Below are positions 10,101-19,800 of a stretch of 64,000 nt of DNA, in pieces. The first letter of the stretch is position 1. Every line of letters begins with the position of its first letter. The notes beneath the pieces were generated by a model. The model worked only from the letters and a program-made list of their open reading frames with translations. It was not told where the DNA came from and searched no databases. A program made the translations under genes and the position numbers. The stretch is from a virus: IMG/VR virus record IMGVR_UViG_3300025652_000043, positions 1-64,000 of that record, one strand, 5' to 3'.

Positions 10101-10597
10101 CTCAAATTTGGGATAGTTTAGAACTTCATACTGAAGCCAGAAAATACTTTGAAGAATTTGATGAGTATGTAGACCAAAGATTTATTACATTCAATAGAGC
10201 TATTCTTTATAATACAAGACAATGTTCAGGAGAATTGATATTAGAGTGTAAAGACACTAAACTTAATCCTGAAGAATACTTAGAACAACAAATTACTAAT
10301 AGTAGTAACACTATTATAGTAGATAGAAATGAAAGAAACTGGACTCTTAATGACATTAGAGATATTAGAATAGACTATGAATTACCTATGTTTGATTCAA
10401 GTTTAGGTTCAGTTCAAACTGAATATTTTACAGATAAAGTACTTAATACTTCTACATTAGATACAGGTAAAAATTGGTATGAGTTAGAAAGTTTTAGAGA
10501 CAAATTTTTGATTGTGAGGTTAATTTTTGATAACTTTGAGGATGTTGAACTAATCATGCACCACTCAATTGAGAAAGATTACCCTTCTATGAGATAG
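4166..10597 (+). CDS. Giant tail stabilization/muzzle-like protein with vWA-like insert
   Basis: The product is 2,143 aa. The N-terminus (SGLHTDSSPINQPVGTYRFALNAV, residues about 17-40) and the middle (CSDCQEEFPNRWRWS; ITNLYRWQGALYLHTEEALW) match the pattern of crAss-like large tail proteins, called stabilization or muzzle protein, that form the distal tail assembly. A Gly/Ala-rich hydrophobic stretch lies at about 938-990, long enough for one or two membrane-spanning helices. At about 1,608-1,620 the sequence VVVQLDMSASFGD has the DxSxS arrangement of a von Willebrand factor A MIDAS site (D1615), suggesting an inserted adhesion domain of roughly 200 residues. The gene ends with tandem stops TAG TAA, which argues against TAG reassignment. 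It shares a base with the upstream stop. Confidence 0.7.
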   Translation: MAKQEKTSPKVITPISGLHTDSSPINQPVGTYRFALNAVNQTKKGSEKFRSAEESNEECYQLTTGFVPIGETYISKGKTIIFSTALDNSISEIGIVDDQCQYTVHVSGDLGFKVQNQIDATFRLRRGCEETVYWVDGDNNKPFYYNFNSPESFKDSLGNFDKKKFELDRSYTDIPLYESVEVLDSGGQILPGSINVAIQYLDEDLNPTEWISTSPTIKIYNDLSIKDFREIRGSITSNESFLNFPPTSKAIKVNIDPSSLDKDFVYYRLAFVEATAGTGIVNNVNFTSVIPTSKGFFIYTGQNFESQGTEAEIRVVVDAIASAGSIEQIENRLILANTKGVKVDFCKLQEYASRIKADCETKTVILTDLTDPSNPKNPTHEFGGRGYMPGELYSFGIVYVFENGLLSPAFHIPGKSTKVLDTLIYSPGVDIYPMYTDNKGISTYTENDDCGNLQYWGLDSEGDSLLGQPIRHHRFPLRNQINLPLITDEIQEVAQVTPFYNLILNIAGDLIVPIDDLEINYKPPFDIRVSYTVNGQDFFFSESINPNYFINGTTETYLGATFYEKSKFHSSNAFTDIIIEIIDEDGNTIADNSAVTTGIPDISTVWSTYFSNAYDSAGAGTSIFTTDETYNSSVQGRIVETQILGIKFSGIDLPPEDILNGQKIIGYYIVRNERTEFDKTILDSAVMTPTLENSKYISHGLLQPEVGVVGTLNTSVYGLIHPENKFNNREYFQYDELIQEGNFKVEQRKYGKVNYDDVYDGTSYNSDKQKDGNDDGHSKDGSPTSRGLDGWSFNLITRDTIVSYEDTEAFTLDVETQVKEIFYLEALESRAINDNANDVYNISSDNKVGILQLTDGLVLPAGNNLPYVVFKRKNLDSYSNFRTLPYYKETVNPSLFPLGVTTDETTCFGGDTYVSPMRYVNTMFWDNRIAKRAGQTSVFNIILGAALIIFGGLLAGLTLGLGSIGSTFAIGAGVALLGAGALIANSGIKMETYNKAYGQEYDKGLRETVLDDWVRAFYNYKNNAYTQLFDFEGNGETGQTGPSDDTIQWIGDCITDLWFESSVNMSLRTNITSDVSPFLNSPGKIESGNDTKIGTWEYFGKNYTNSNSQRYPISSLERHIVSKLLAFDPERDDVRYYLGLALGEYYNINPDYTRLNNQKIYYSLPLEYDCCSDCQEEFPNRWRWSEQSFQEELTDNFRVFLPLNYRDVEGQKGSITNLYRWQGALYLHTEEALWHAPQTFQERITGDIVSFIGTGSYFELPPKIILDEDKSSAGTTHKWGCIKTKHGILFPSQIENKIYLFNGELKPISDIGNSQWFRKHMESLVAKQYYLSNNRDYPYLDNPSNLYGEGFVSVYDTEKERLIITKKDFTLNDTLVATTDYEICENGSNVTIFENFEQTIAEQEDLGWNYIGNVSAEDSTIVTIDDTPIEVNTYIFSNNPFGTVILNQVNSAVSNYSIKGKKNGAPVFNLTAQIYSLAVGTNFPETLLETSSDIYAVGDLTTDFQWLDFSFSGIDYGNVAIIITEIDSTNSTSGDSFVTAYDTVGYNPNFIVVSSFDQGVTWNNPAGASVQTNITFAPVGVCKMKFNRTIFTEIIEQREITTILPNNADVVVQLDMSASFGDPARTSIRLAALLWEQTFIADNPTWEGNLYFQEHQDEGISERWLRGLEFIRNRVPNYLFSRELITAGTEVGPATPLVGDVSDNIVLVSFVNENVGTSAYHDVSIANPIPDGNAEFYTDKASFISEYDSLIAAGGSFSGLIYPIVMTEDTLPLLSEPTRGFLQHILGALKDGDYTTEEIAVINAQPNPYIQVAPDEWDLLMTSLAGVNSYTSPGLETYGWTGLYNRGWGDTNLPVITPEQFQLDVDTFLQGMTSTEIIDVTINVASTEYQEISGVPLVGNLRNLDNSWTMSFSLKDKSWTSWHSYLPNFYFYTSDKFYSWGAGSAFMYKHNVEGSYQRFYKERFQFILEYVSLSDGLQTQIWDSLELHTEARKYFEEFDEYVDQRFITFNRAILYNTRQCSGELILECKDTKLNPEEYLEQQITNSSNTIIVDRNERNWTLNDIRDIRIDYELPMFDSSLGSVQTEYFTDKVLNTSTLDTGKNWYELESFRDKFLIVRLIFDNFEDVELIMHHSIEKDYPSMR

Positions 10598-10629
10598 TAA
10601 GGTTCAACTTAAAAAACATTCATAATAAT

Positions 10630-12015
10630 ATGAAAAGAAAAAGAAAACAATATAGATTGGGTGGTACAATCAAAAGACATATAAAGTCTCCTGATGAGGC
10701 TATAAGAGAGAACCAAATTAGCATGGCTAAAGCTGATGAAAAGATTGCAAATAATCCTTTTATTCAAGGTATGGATATGTTTGGAGGGTTAGCTATGCAA
10801 GTAGGTATGAGTATGATGGGTGGAGCAGGAAAGGCTGAAATGATACCTGAAAATGAAATACAAGACCAATTGAATGAAGTTATAGGTGTTGATATAAATG
10901 CAATGAAAGCAGATGATTATGATACTGAATGGGTTGCTAAAGGTACAGGTGCTCAAGGTACTAAAGGTGTTCAAATCAATGCTGAAGATGGAGAGATGCT
11001 TGAGACACCTGATGGAGATGTTGCAGAAATAAAAGGTAAAAAGCATACTGAAGGTGGAGAAGACTTAACATTACAAGAAGGTACTTTAATATTTTCTGAC
11101 CAAATTAAAATTGCAGGTAAAACTCCTGCAGACAGAAAAAAAGATAGAGAGAGTAAAATGGACAAAGCTTTAAAGGCTTTAGAAAAAGACAGTACAGATG
11201 GGATAGCTAAAGAAACTTATGCAAGAATAAAAAAGATTAATGAGATTGAGCAAGAAGCTGATTTAAAAGTACAAGCCATGGCTAAAGGAATGGATGAAAT
11301 TTATAAAGCTACTTTTGGTACAGGAGGAGAAGGAATACAATCTTTTGCCAAAGGTACAGATGAAAAAGGTATTCTATGGGGAGGTATCAAAGATTTCTTT
11401 GGTGGCTTTACAGGTGGAGATGCTATGTCATTAGCAGGTAATCTTTATACTGGAATGTCTGCAGTAAAAAGTGCTAAAGCCAATGCAGCTACAAATCAAC
11501 TTAATGTTAATCACATGCAAAGTGTAGGAGATGAGTCAATAAGAACTATGGAAGATGCACAAGGAGCTTTAGCAGGACAACAAGAGATTGCAGGACAGAA
11601 GATAAAGAGAGCCAGAGACACCTCAGCAAAAGATGTTGCAGGAAGGTCTAGAAGTATAAGTACATATAATGCAAACATGTTTGGTGTAGATGAAAATGCT
11701 AATAAAGCTATGACAGATTTATATAGTAATTTTTCTAAAGTTATGATGGATAGTATGACGCAAAAAGCAGGTATGCAAGGTAAATATGATGCATTAGAAA
11801 GTCAAGGTGCAGAAAGAGCTGATATTGCAAATAGAATGGATAAAGATAATGCTCAAACTCAATTAGGTGTTGCAAAAGAAACTATGGGGAGAGCTATTCA
11901 AATGACAGGTAAAGACCTTAATCAGAACAAAGAGAGTAGATATTTAAATAACTTAGCACAACAACTATCTAAGTATGGTCTATCAATAGATAAGGATGGT
12001 AATATAAGCAGTTAA
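10630..12015 (+). CDS. Putative virion cargo protein (crAss-like)
   Basis: This 461-aa protein has a basic N-terminus (MKRKRKQYRLGGTIKRH), a Met/Gly-rich hydrophobic patch (GMDMFGGLAMQVGMSMMGG, about 47-65), a probable beta region around GVQINAEDGEMLETPDGD, and a long Ala-rich helical C-terminal half with many Asn, Gln and Ser. It follows the muzzle-like gene after a 32-bp gap. In crAss-like phages the genes directly after the muzzle encode cargo proteins stored in the tail and delivered with the DNA; that is the basis of the call. No enzymatic motif is seen. Confidence 0.5.
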   Translation: MKRKRKQYRLGGTIKRHIKSPDEAIRENQISMAKADEKIANNPFIQGMDMFGGLAMQVGMSMMGGAGKAEMIPENEIQDQLNEVIGVDINAMKADDYDTEWVAKGTGAQGTKGVQINAEDGEMLETPDGDVAEIKGKKHTEGGEDLTLQEGTLIFSDQIKIAGKTPADRKKDRESKMDKALKALEKDSTDGIAKETYARIKKINEIEQEADLKVQAMAKGMDEIYKATFGTGGEGIQSFAKGTDEKGILWGGIKDFFGGFTGGDAMSLAGNLYTGMSAVKSAKANAATNQLNVNHMQSVGDESIRTMEDAQGALAGQQEIAGQKIKRARDTSAKDVAGRSRSISTYNANMFGVDENANKAMTDLYSNFSKVMMDSMTQKAGMQGKYDALESQGAERADIANRMDKDNAQTQLGVAKETMGRAIQMTGKDLNQNKESRYLNNLAQQLSKYGLSIDKDGNISS

Positions 12016-12026
12016 TACAAAAACAA

Positions 12027-13835
12027 ATGGGAAGATTTTATAAAGCCACTCCTGGTCAATTCATAGAGGACAAGATGTTTCAAGTTCCTTTTAAAGAAAT
12101 TGCAGCAGTGATTGGCAATATTGACAAGAATATTGATGAAACTTATGATGAAGGTAGGGAGATTCAAAACAGTTTAGATTCAGAAAAATTAGACATTGAT
12201 GACCCTGCAGTTTCAGCTAGATACCAGCACTATGATAATTTAGCTGAACAGAGTGCTATTGCTATGGACAAAGACCCATTAAGTTTTAGAAAACAAATAG
12301 GCAAACTTAGAAGGACTTCAAGGGAGTTAGCTACAGAAATGAAAACAGGTGTTATAGGTAGAGCAGAAGAGCAACACACTGATTACTCTAAAATCACTGC
12401 AGATACTAAAGAGAGAAAAGACTTAAAACAAGAGACTAAAGACTTATATGATAAAGTTTTATTGGAAGACTATGGTGGATTGCAGTATAATTCAAAAACA
12501 GGAGATTATAGAAAAGTTAAAGATTATGAAAGAGATTTAATTCCTGAGATTGTTGATGAAAATGCATTTATTAATGAAGTAGCAAATGGTTTTGAATTTC
12601 ATTCTCAAGGTGGAGGAGGTTCATGGGTAAGTAAAATTAAAGGTATTGATAGTGATGTCATTAAAACTAGTACTACTAATAAAACTGTTAGGAGTGCAAC
12701 AAGAGTTAGAAACGTAATGAAATCTTCACTAGCTGCTGTTAACTATAGAGGCAGTAGAGAACAATTTTATGAAATGCAACAAGACCTTGGAGAGTTAGAA
12801 CCTACTTATAATGAAGAAGGTGTATTACAGACTCCAGAAGATTTAGCTATAAAAGATGAAACTTCTTTAATAGAAAGAGCTGTGGATAAAATTGAAGGTA
12901 AAAGAGGGCATACAAATGTATCTGTTAAAAGTGTATCAAGTGTACGAGGATCTGATGACCCAAGCAAAATATATGATATTGATAAGAAAGTAAATAATAT
13001 TGGTGATTCTAAAACACAAGCTGAAACTAAAGCAATAAATACTAAACTTAGTGGATTAATGAATCAAGGGTTTATAGAGGGTGGATATGGTTCATTACAA
13101 GATTTAATTTTAGGTGCACAAGGAGAGGGTACAACTGACCCTACTACTGGAGAAGCAAGGACTTATACAACAGTGTTTAATGATCTACAGAAGTCAGGAG
13201 AATTTACAGGTGCTGGTGGATTAAATGCGTACAACACATGGATGAATAATATACTTGCATCAGAAACAAACAGAAATTCTGCAGATGCTTTACCTTACAT
13301 AGCTGCTTATAACAGCTCTGAACAATCTCAAGATGAACAGATTTATACAAGGGATTCTAATAACAACAGAGTACTTACTCCATATAAGAATAGAGCACAA
13401 TTTATTGAAGAAAATAGTAAGGGAGATTATGTAGTAGTACCTATCTCTGCCACAGAAACTTCTAAAATACCTACTTATACTCAAGACTCAAGTGGTGCTT
13501 ATCTTGATAAAGAAGGTAATCAAATTATGGTTGGAGGTGTTCCAGCAAGAGGAGAGGTGACAGATTATATTAGAGGAGAAGCAGGTAAAACTTATAAAAC
13601 TTCAGTAGCTCATAATATAGATGGTAATTCTTTTAAAGTTAAAACCCCTGAAGAGTTTAGTTTACAAACACAAAGGTCAGTTGACAATATGGGTGGATTT
13701 TCTAGTAAACAAAATCTTGTACATAACCCACAATGGGTAAGATTGAATACAAAAACAGGTGTATATGAAACTCTCTCTGTTGATATAGTAGTTCCTGCAG
13801 ATAGATTTACAATAGCAAATAAAAAAACAGAATAA
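12027..13835 (+). CDS. Virion-associated protein of unknown function, probable cargo/ejected protein
   Basis: The 602-aa product is hydrophilic, with a helical charged N-terminal region (about 25-165, rich in Asp, Glu, Lys) and a more beta/coil-like second half rich in Thr, Ser, Asn and Gly. I recognise no domain. It lies 11 bp after the cargo-like gene and 1 bp ahead of the RNA polymerase-bearing giant gene, so it is very likely part of the virion and probably injected. The lack of membrane segments or Cys pairs fits an unfolded or refolding cargo. Confidence 0.45.
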   Translation: MGRFYKATPGQFIEDKMFQVPFKEIAAVIGNIDKNIDETYDEGREIQNSLDSEKLDIDDPAVSARYQHYDNLAEQSAIAMDKDPLSFRKQIGKLRRTSRELATEMKTGVIGRAEEQHTDYSKITADTKERKDLKQETKDLYDKVLLEDYGGLQYNSKTGDYRKVKDYERDLIPEIVDENAFINEVANGFEFHSQGGGGSWVSKIKGIDSDVIKTSTTNKTVRSATRVRNVMKSSLAAVNYRGSREQFYEMQQDLGELEPTYNEEGVLQTPEDLAIKDETSLIERAVDKIEGKRGHTNVSVKSVSSVRGSDDPSKIYDIDKKVNNIGDSKTQAETKAINTKLSGLMNQGFIEGGYGSLQDLILGAQGEGTTDPTTGEARTYTTVFNDLQKSGEFTGAGGLNAYNTWMNNILASETNRNSADALPYIAAYNSSEQSQDEQIYTRDSNNNRVLTPYKNRAQFIEENSKGDYVVVPISATETSKIPTYTQDSSGAYLDKEGNQIMVGGVPARGEVTDYIRGEAGKTYKTSVAHNIDGNSFKVKTPEEFSLQTQRSVDNMGGFSSKQNLVHNPQWVRLNTKTGVYETLSVDIVVPADRFTIANKKTE

Positions 13836-13836
13836 C

Positions 13837-16800
13837 ATGGATGATATTTTTGAAGAAGAAAACCTATTAAAACATGGTTACAAAATTTCACCTTTTGGTG
13901 CTGCTTATTCTGATTTACAAGGTAATTATCTTGAAAGTATCACTATAGATGGACAAACTAAAAGTTCACTCATAGATAAAAAAGAATATACAAGACTTTA
14001 TGATGAGCACTATAACTTACAAAATTCAGGATATAAATTTGACCCTTATAGTGGAGTTCCAGAAAGCAATCAAAAACAACAAGGTTTAGCTAAAATGTAT
14101 GCTGAAGAGTTTAGAAAAGATGCTGCAAATGCTGTTATACCTATTGAAGTAAAAGAAAGTGAAGAGTTTAAAGAAACTTTTAAAGAAGAAAGTAAATTAA
14201 AAGAGGAACAAGGTGAAAAAGTTTACCCAACTGTAGAAGCACAAGAGGAAGCAGCAGAAAAGGGAACTATGTATGAAAGTTTCACTGAGGAAGATATGTC
14301 AAAAGAAGACAAATCAGACCTCAAATCTTTAATGGCACAAAAAGAAAAATTACTAGAAGAAGACCCTGATTTTGATGCAGAATCTGCACAATCTATTGAA
14401 GATAGAAATAAAGAGGCAGAGCAATATGGTAAATATAATCCTATACAAGTATTTGCAGGTCTTCAAAATATTATTGATTCAGCTATTGCACAAGTAGTTC
14501 CTACAGGAACAGGAATGAAATCTGAAGAAAATAAATTAAAACTAGAAGAATTAAATAAAGAAATAGCAAGTAAAAAAAGAGGATTTGTAGCTAATAGTAA
14601 ACAAAGACTTAAGGGTTCAATAGCAGATATTGAACAAAGAAGAGAAGAACTTAATACTTTAGCACATCCACAAAAATCTACTAGATTAGACTATGCACAA
14701 AAAATTCTTGAAGAAACTTTATGGACATTAGAAGACCATGAAAATAATTCTTGGATGCCACAAACTGTATTTTCTATGTACAATGCTATTGACCAAGGTA
14801 CTAGAGGTATTGTTGGATTAGTTTCTGAAGTTCCTACAATATTACATTTGAAATATGATGCAACTAATGATAATGATATTGATGAAAGTCAATTTCTTGT
14901 AGCTGATGCATTAAGAATGAGACAAAAAGTTACTAATGCCAATTTAAATCAAAGTGATGCTCATAAATTTATTATAGGAATAAATGAGTCTCTTAAATTT
15001 GTTGGCTTTTCTAAAGTAGGTAGAAATGCAGGTACAACAGTAGCTAATAACTTGTTAGCTAAAGGTCTTCCAAAAGTTACAACTAAATTAGGTAAAAAAG
15101 CAGTTAAATGGGGGTCTGATCTTGCAGGATTTGGTACTCAGTTAGTTATGCATCCTAGTACTTATTATTCCTCAGCAGATAGATATGCAGGAGATATTAC
15201 TCTTGATGAAGAAGGTAATATTATTACTGATTTAAAAACAACTAGGACTCTTTTAAGAGAGTTAAATGAAAGTCTTGAATTAATTGCTGATGAGCAAAGT
15301 AAAGGTGAAAACTCTGTTTACGATAAAACACAATTAGATATAAATAAAGGTATCATAGAAGATGCTATAGAAAAAGCAAAAGCTAATGCTCCTGCAGGGT
15401 TAGTTGAAGCTTTTGCATATGGTTTAACTGAAACAGGAAAAGAATTATTTTTTGAAACTCAATTAACTAAAGGTTTAAACTTTTTAGGGTCTAAACTTAA
15501 AAAAATTCCTAGTTTAAGTAAATTAGGAAAAAATATAGATGATATTTCTGCAGTAAGTAAATCTAAAGGAGCAATGGATGCTCAAAGAAGATTTGCAGGA
15601 GTGTCTAATACTGGTACTAGAGTTATTGGGAATTTACTTGAAGAAGATTTAGAAGAAGTTGCTGTACAATTAACACCTACAATTGGAGAACTCAATTGGG
15701 AAGATTATAAAAGACAAGCTAGTGAAGTTCTTACGTTTGATTTTCATGCTAAAGTATTAGCTCAAACTTTTGTGATGAATAAGGGTTTCCAAGCTTTAGG
15801 TAAAACTAATGAATTTTTAGATGACCATTCTTGGAGAAATAATTTTACTGCAATGATAGCTGCTGGTAAAAAGGGGGTCACTAAATTTGATTATGTTGCT
15901 GAAAGAAAAGCAGCTTATGATAGAAAGGTATTTCTAAAAACATCTTTCACTAAACTTGGAGATGCTTCTAGTAGAGTAATTGCAGAAGATATCTTAATGA
16001 AAACAGGTGAAGGCACAATCACCATACAAGATTATCATAATAAAATTTCTGAACTTAATAGAGCTGGAGACCCTATAGGTGCTATGGAACTTAAGAGAGA
16101 TTTATTACGTAAACAAGCTATACATGCAGCTAATTCTGGAGCTACTAAAGAATTCTCATTAGCCTTAAAAAAACTTTCTCTAAACACAAAAGTAGATGGG
16201 CAAACAAGACAGCTTGCAAAAGATATGTTGGAAGAAGCTAATGACATTCAAAATGATGTAAGTACCTATCCAAATTCAGAAGAAATTTTAGATTATAAAT
16301 CTAAATTAAAATATTCCTCCAAAACTTTAGAAGAAGTGGAAATGGCACAACTTAAAGTGCAATTTGATGATATGTATGAGAATACTAGAAATCTTGAAGA
16401 GGAGTTAGCCAAAGAAGATTTGACTTTACAAGACTTTTCTTCAAATGAAAAAGTAGAAGATTTTGATGCAAAAGTAAATAGAGTTGTTGAAAATTTAAGT
16501 GAACATGAGATTCAATTTCTTAAATTAGAAACTGTAAAAACCACTCTTAAAAATTCTCAAAAACAAGTAAATAAATTACTTAAAGATGCCACTTCTCCTG
16601 AAACTCAAGCTATTATACATGAGAGAGGTAAATATTTTAAAACTATTGATGAGGTTAATAGAAGATATTTTAATGGAAAAATGACTGCAAGTGAGTTTAA
16701 AAAACTTGTAGCTCCTACATTAGAAAAAAGAGGAGTAAGCGGAATTTTAAAAGGTGGAAAATTAGTTGAGATAAATAATAATATTTATAAGGCTAAAAAG

Positions 16801-19800
16801 AAAGGTGAAATACAGGCTCAAGCTATAAAAAGTCAAAGAACTAAACTTAGAAAACAAGCTGAACAAGAGGCTAAAGACCTTGCACAACCAGTAGAAGAGA
16901 AAATTGAAATAGTAAATGATGTAATTGAAGAACAAAGGGAAAATTTAAAAAAAGCACAGGAAGAGAATGATGTAGAGGGTATTAAAAAAGCAACAGACTT
17001 GTTAGAATATTGGGCTATAGAAGTAGCTAAATTAGAGAAAGAGGGAAGTACACCTGCTGAAGTTGAAACTAAGAAAGCTAAAATAGAGGCTGAAAGACAA
17101 GCTGAGTTAAAAAGAATGACTTTTAATGAACTTTTTGAACTTTTTAAAGGGCATCAAGTGGGACTTATAGGTAATAAAAAAGAATTAGAGGGTGATACTT
17201 TTAGGATAATAGACACAGTTAAAGAAGGAAAAGAAGTTGTAATAGAGAGACAAAAACCTGATGGCACTATTAGTTCTTTTGGAATACCAGTTGGAAAAGA
17301 TTTTAAGAAATTTGAAGAAAAATATAAAGATGTTGAATTATCTATAGAAGATATAAATAAAAAATATGATGCTGAAGTAGCTACTTTAGAATCTCAACCA
17401 ACACAACAAACTAGTGAGGTTAAAGTTACACCTGCTGAATCTATTGTACAACCAGTAGAACAAAAAACAGATGAACAAAAGAAGTATGAAGCTTCTTTAA
17501 ATAAAACTGCTGAAGTTATAGATACTGTAATATCTCAAGAAGCAGACAGTAAAATTCAAGTTAATGATAAGGATGAGATAGATTTTAATGACATACAAGA
17601 TTTTGATTTACCTATTGAACAGGAACATGAAGAAACTGTTGAAGCTCTTAAATTATTTGCACAAGAGTATGAAGCTGTTTACAAAGTAAAACCAACATTT
17701 AAAGATTGGTGGGAAGCTACTATTGAAGCAGAAGATGGTAATATTTATGTATTTGATAAGAACTTACTTGAGTGGACTGCTGCACAGTGGAATTTTGCTA
17801 AACTAGGAAATAGTAATTGGCAAAAAGTATGGAAAGACAATTATACAAATAATTCTAAAATAAGAGTTAGATTTAAAAGTATAAGAGAGGCTTATAGAAG
17901 TAATGAAGAACTTGCAAAAGTTAATACTGAAATAGTAAAAACTCCTATAGTGACTTCTAATACTCCAAAGTCCCCTGCAACTGGAAATCCTATGGCTCTT
18001 GTTTCAGGAGATGTCACTCCAAATGTTGGCAAGACAATGACAACAAATGTTAAAGGAAATTTTAGTGCTATTAAATATCAAAATGAAAAAGAAGAATCTG
18101 GAGAAATCACTGTATACACTAAAGAGGATAAAAATAAAGAGATTCCTCAATTAAATGAAAATACACCTTTAGAAATTAAAGAACTTTTACACCCTGATAA
18201 TCTTAATCCAGGGGATAAAGTTAACATTAGAGTAATTGATGAAAGTGAATGGTCTACTATTCTTGTGAATATATATAATGATAAAGGTATAATAGACAAG
18301 AGAATCTCTTTTCAAGAGTGGTATGACACTAATTCTAAAGAATGGTTGAAGGATAATAAAGGTAGTACACTTGAAGATTTTCAAAATAGTGAACTTTTTA
18401 TTTCTAGGATACCTATGTTTTATACTAATCCTGCTACCAACAATGATGTTATGTTTGTTGCTGATACAGCTTGGTATAATCAGTACAGTATGGGAGACCC
18501 TGATACTGATAATAAAGTAATAGATTTAAATAATCCATCTAGCACAGTACAAGAATCTGTAAAATTAGGTAAAAAGAATGCTTTACAGTTAAGACAAGAT
18601 GTTATAATAGGGGAAGTTACAGAAGGTATTATAGAAACCAAAACAAGTGGTTTTGCTCAAAAAATTCCTGGTAATTTACCAGTTAAAACTTTATGGGAAG
18701 TAGCTAGAGATAATCAAATAGTATTATTTGATGGTTCAGATTTTGTAGATTTAGAAGGTAATACTATAAATACCAATACTCATGTTATACTTAACATGGA
18801 TAAAGTTTTAGAAAATTTCCAAAATGCAGGATTTAATAATGGAACTAAATCTACTATGCAATCTATGTATTTATCTCCTGATCACAAGACTACAGAAAAT
18901 GGAGAAGTAATACAACACTACAAAGCTTTTATGGTTCTTAGAACAGATGAAGGTGGTAGGGAAAAACAAGCTATGCGGGAAGATGTAGAAACTGCAAAGC
19001 TTATATTAAGTGCACATGAAGCTTTAACTACTAAAGAGACAGTAAATGGTATAACTTATGAAAAAGCCTTAGAGCTTAGAGATATGTTATTAGACAACAG
19101 TGATGTTGCATTAAACATAGCTGAAGCTGAAGATGCATATGGAATGGTTAGAGGATTAGTTGCCTTAGAAACTACTAATGGATTAATTGATTATCCAAGT
19201 TCAGGAGGAAATAAAAAATATAAAAGTTTTTTAACTAAACTTCTTGAAGACAAGTTAAAGGTTATTCAAAACACTTCTAAAGATGTCCCAACTGCCAGAG
19301 GAATTTCAATTAAAAATAATGATGGTACTTTTAAAGTTGAAGTTAAACCTTATGTAGACTTCTTAAAAACTAGACTTTCTACTAATATTATGAGTTATAA
19401 TATGGGTACAGAAGAAAATTGGGCTTCTACCCATAATATTCAACCTATTATTAAAATTAATCCTGTTAGGTCTGAAGAGGTAAAATCTATACAAGAGAAT
19501 CAACAAGTTGTAAATGAAACTCCTACAGAAACTAAAGTAGAGGACATTAAAGAGGATGTTGCAAAAGCAAGAGAACTAGAACAGCTTAAGGAATTAGACA
19601 AGGAAAAAGACTCTTTCTTAGCAAGTATCAATGCTTTAAATGAGACTACCCCAAGTACAGATGAACTTTCAGATGAAAGTTTACCTGAAATGGATGATGT
19701 TACTTTAATAAGAGACTCTCTTAAAACTATAGGGGATCTTGCTGCTAAAGACCAAAGAGATATTATACAGTTTCTTAGAGATTCTCTTTCATTAGTTGTA

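Noticed and set aside
10595-10600. Possible stop-codon reassignment, common in some crAss-like phages
   Set aside because: The muzzle-like gene ends TAG TAA, other genes end in TAG or TGA with a neighbour starting in the overlap (ATGA), and no gene is broken by in-frame TAG or TGA. The standard code explains everything.
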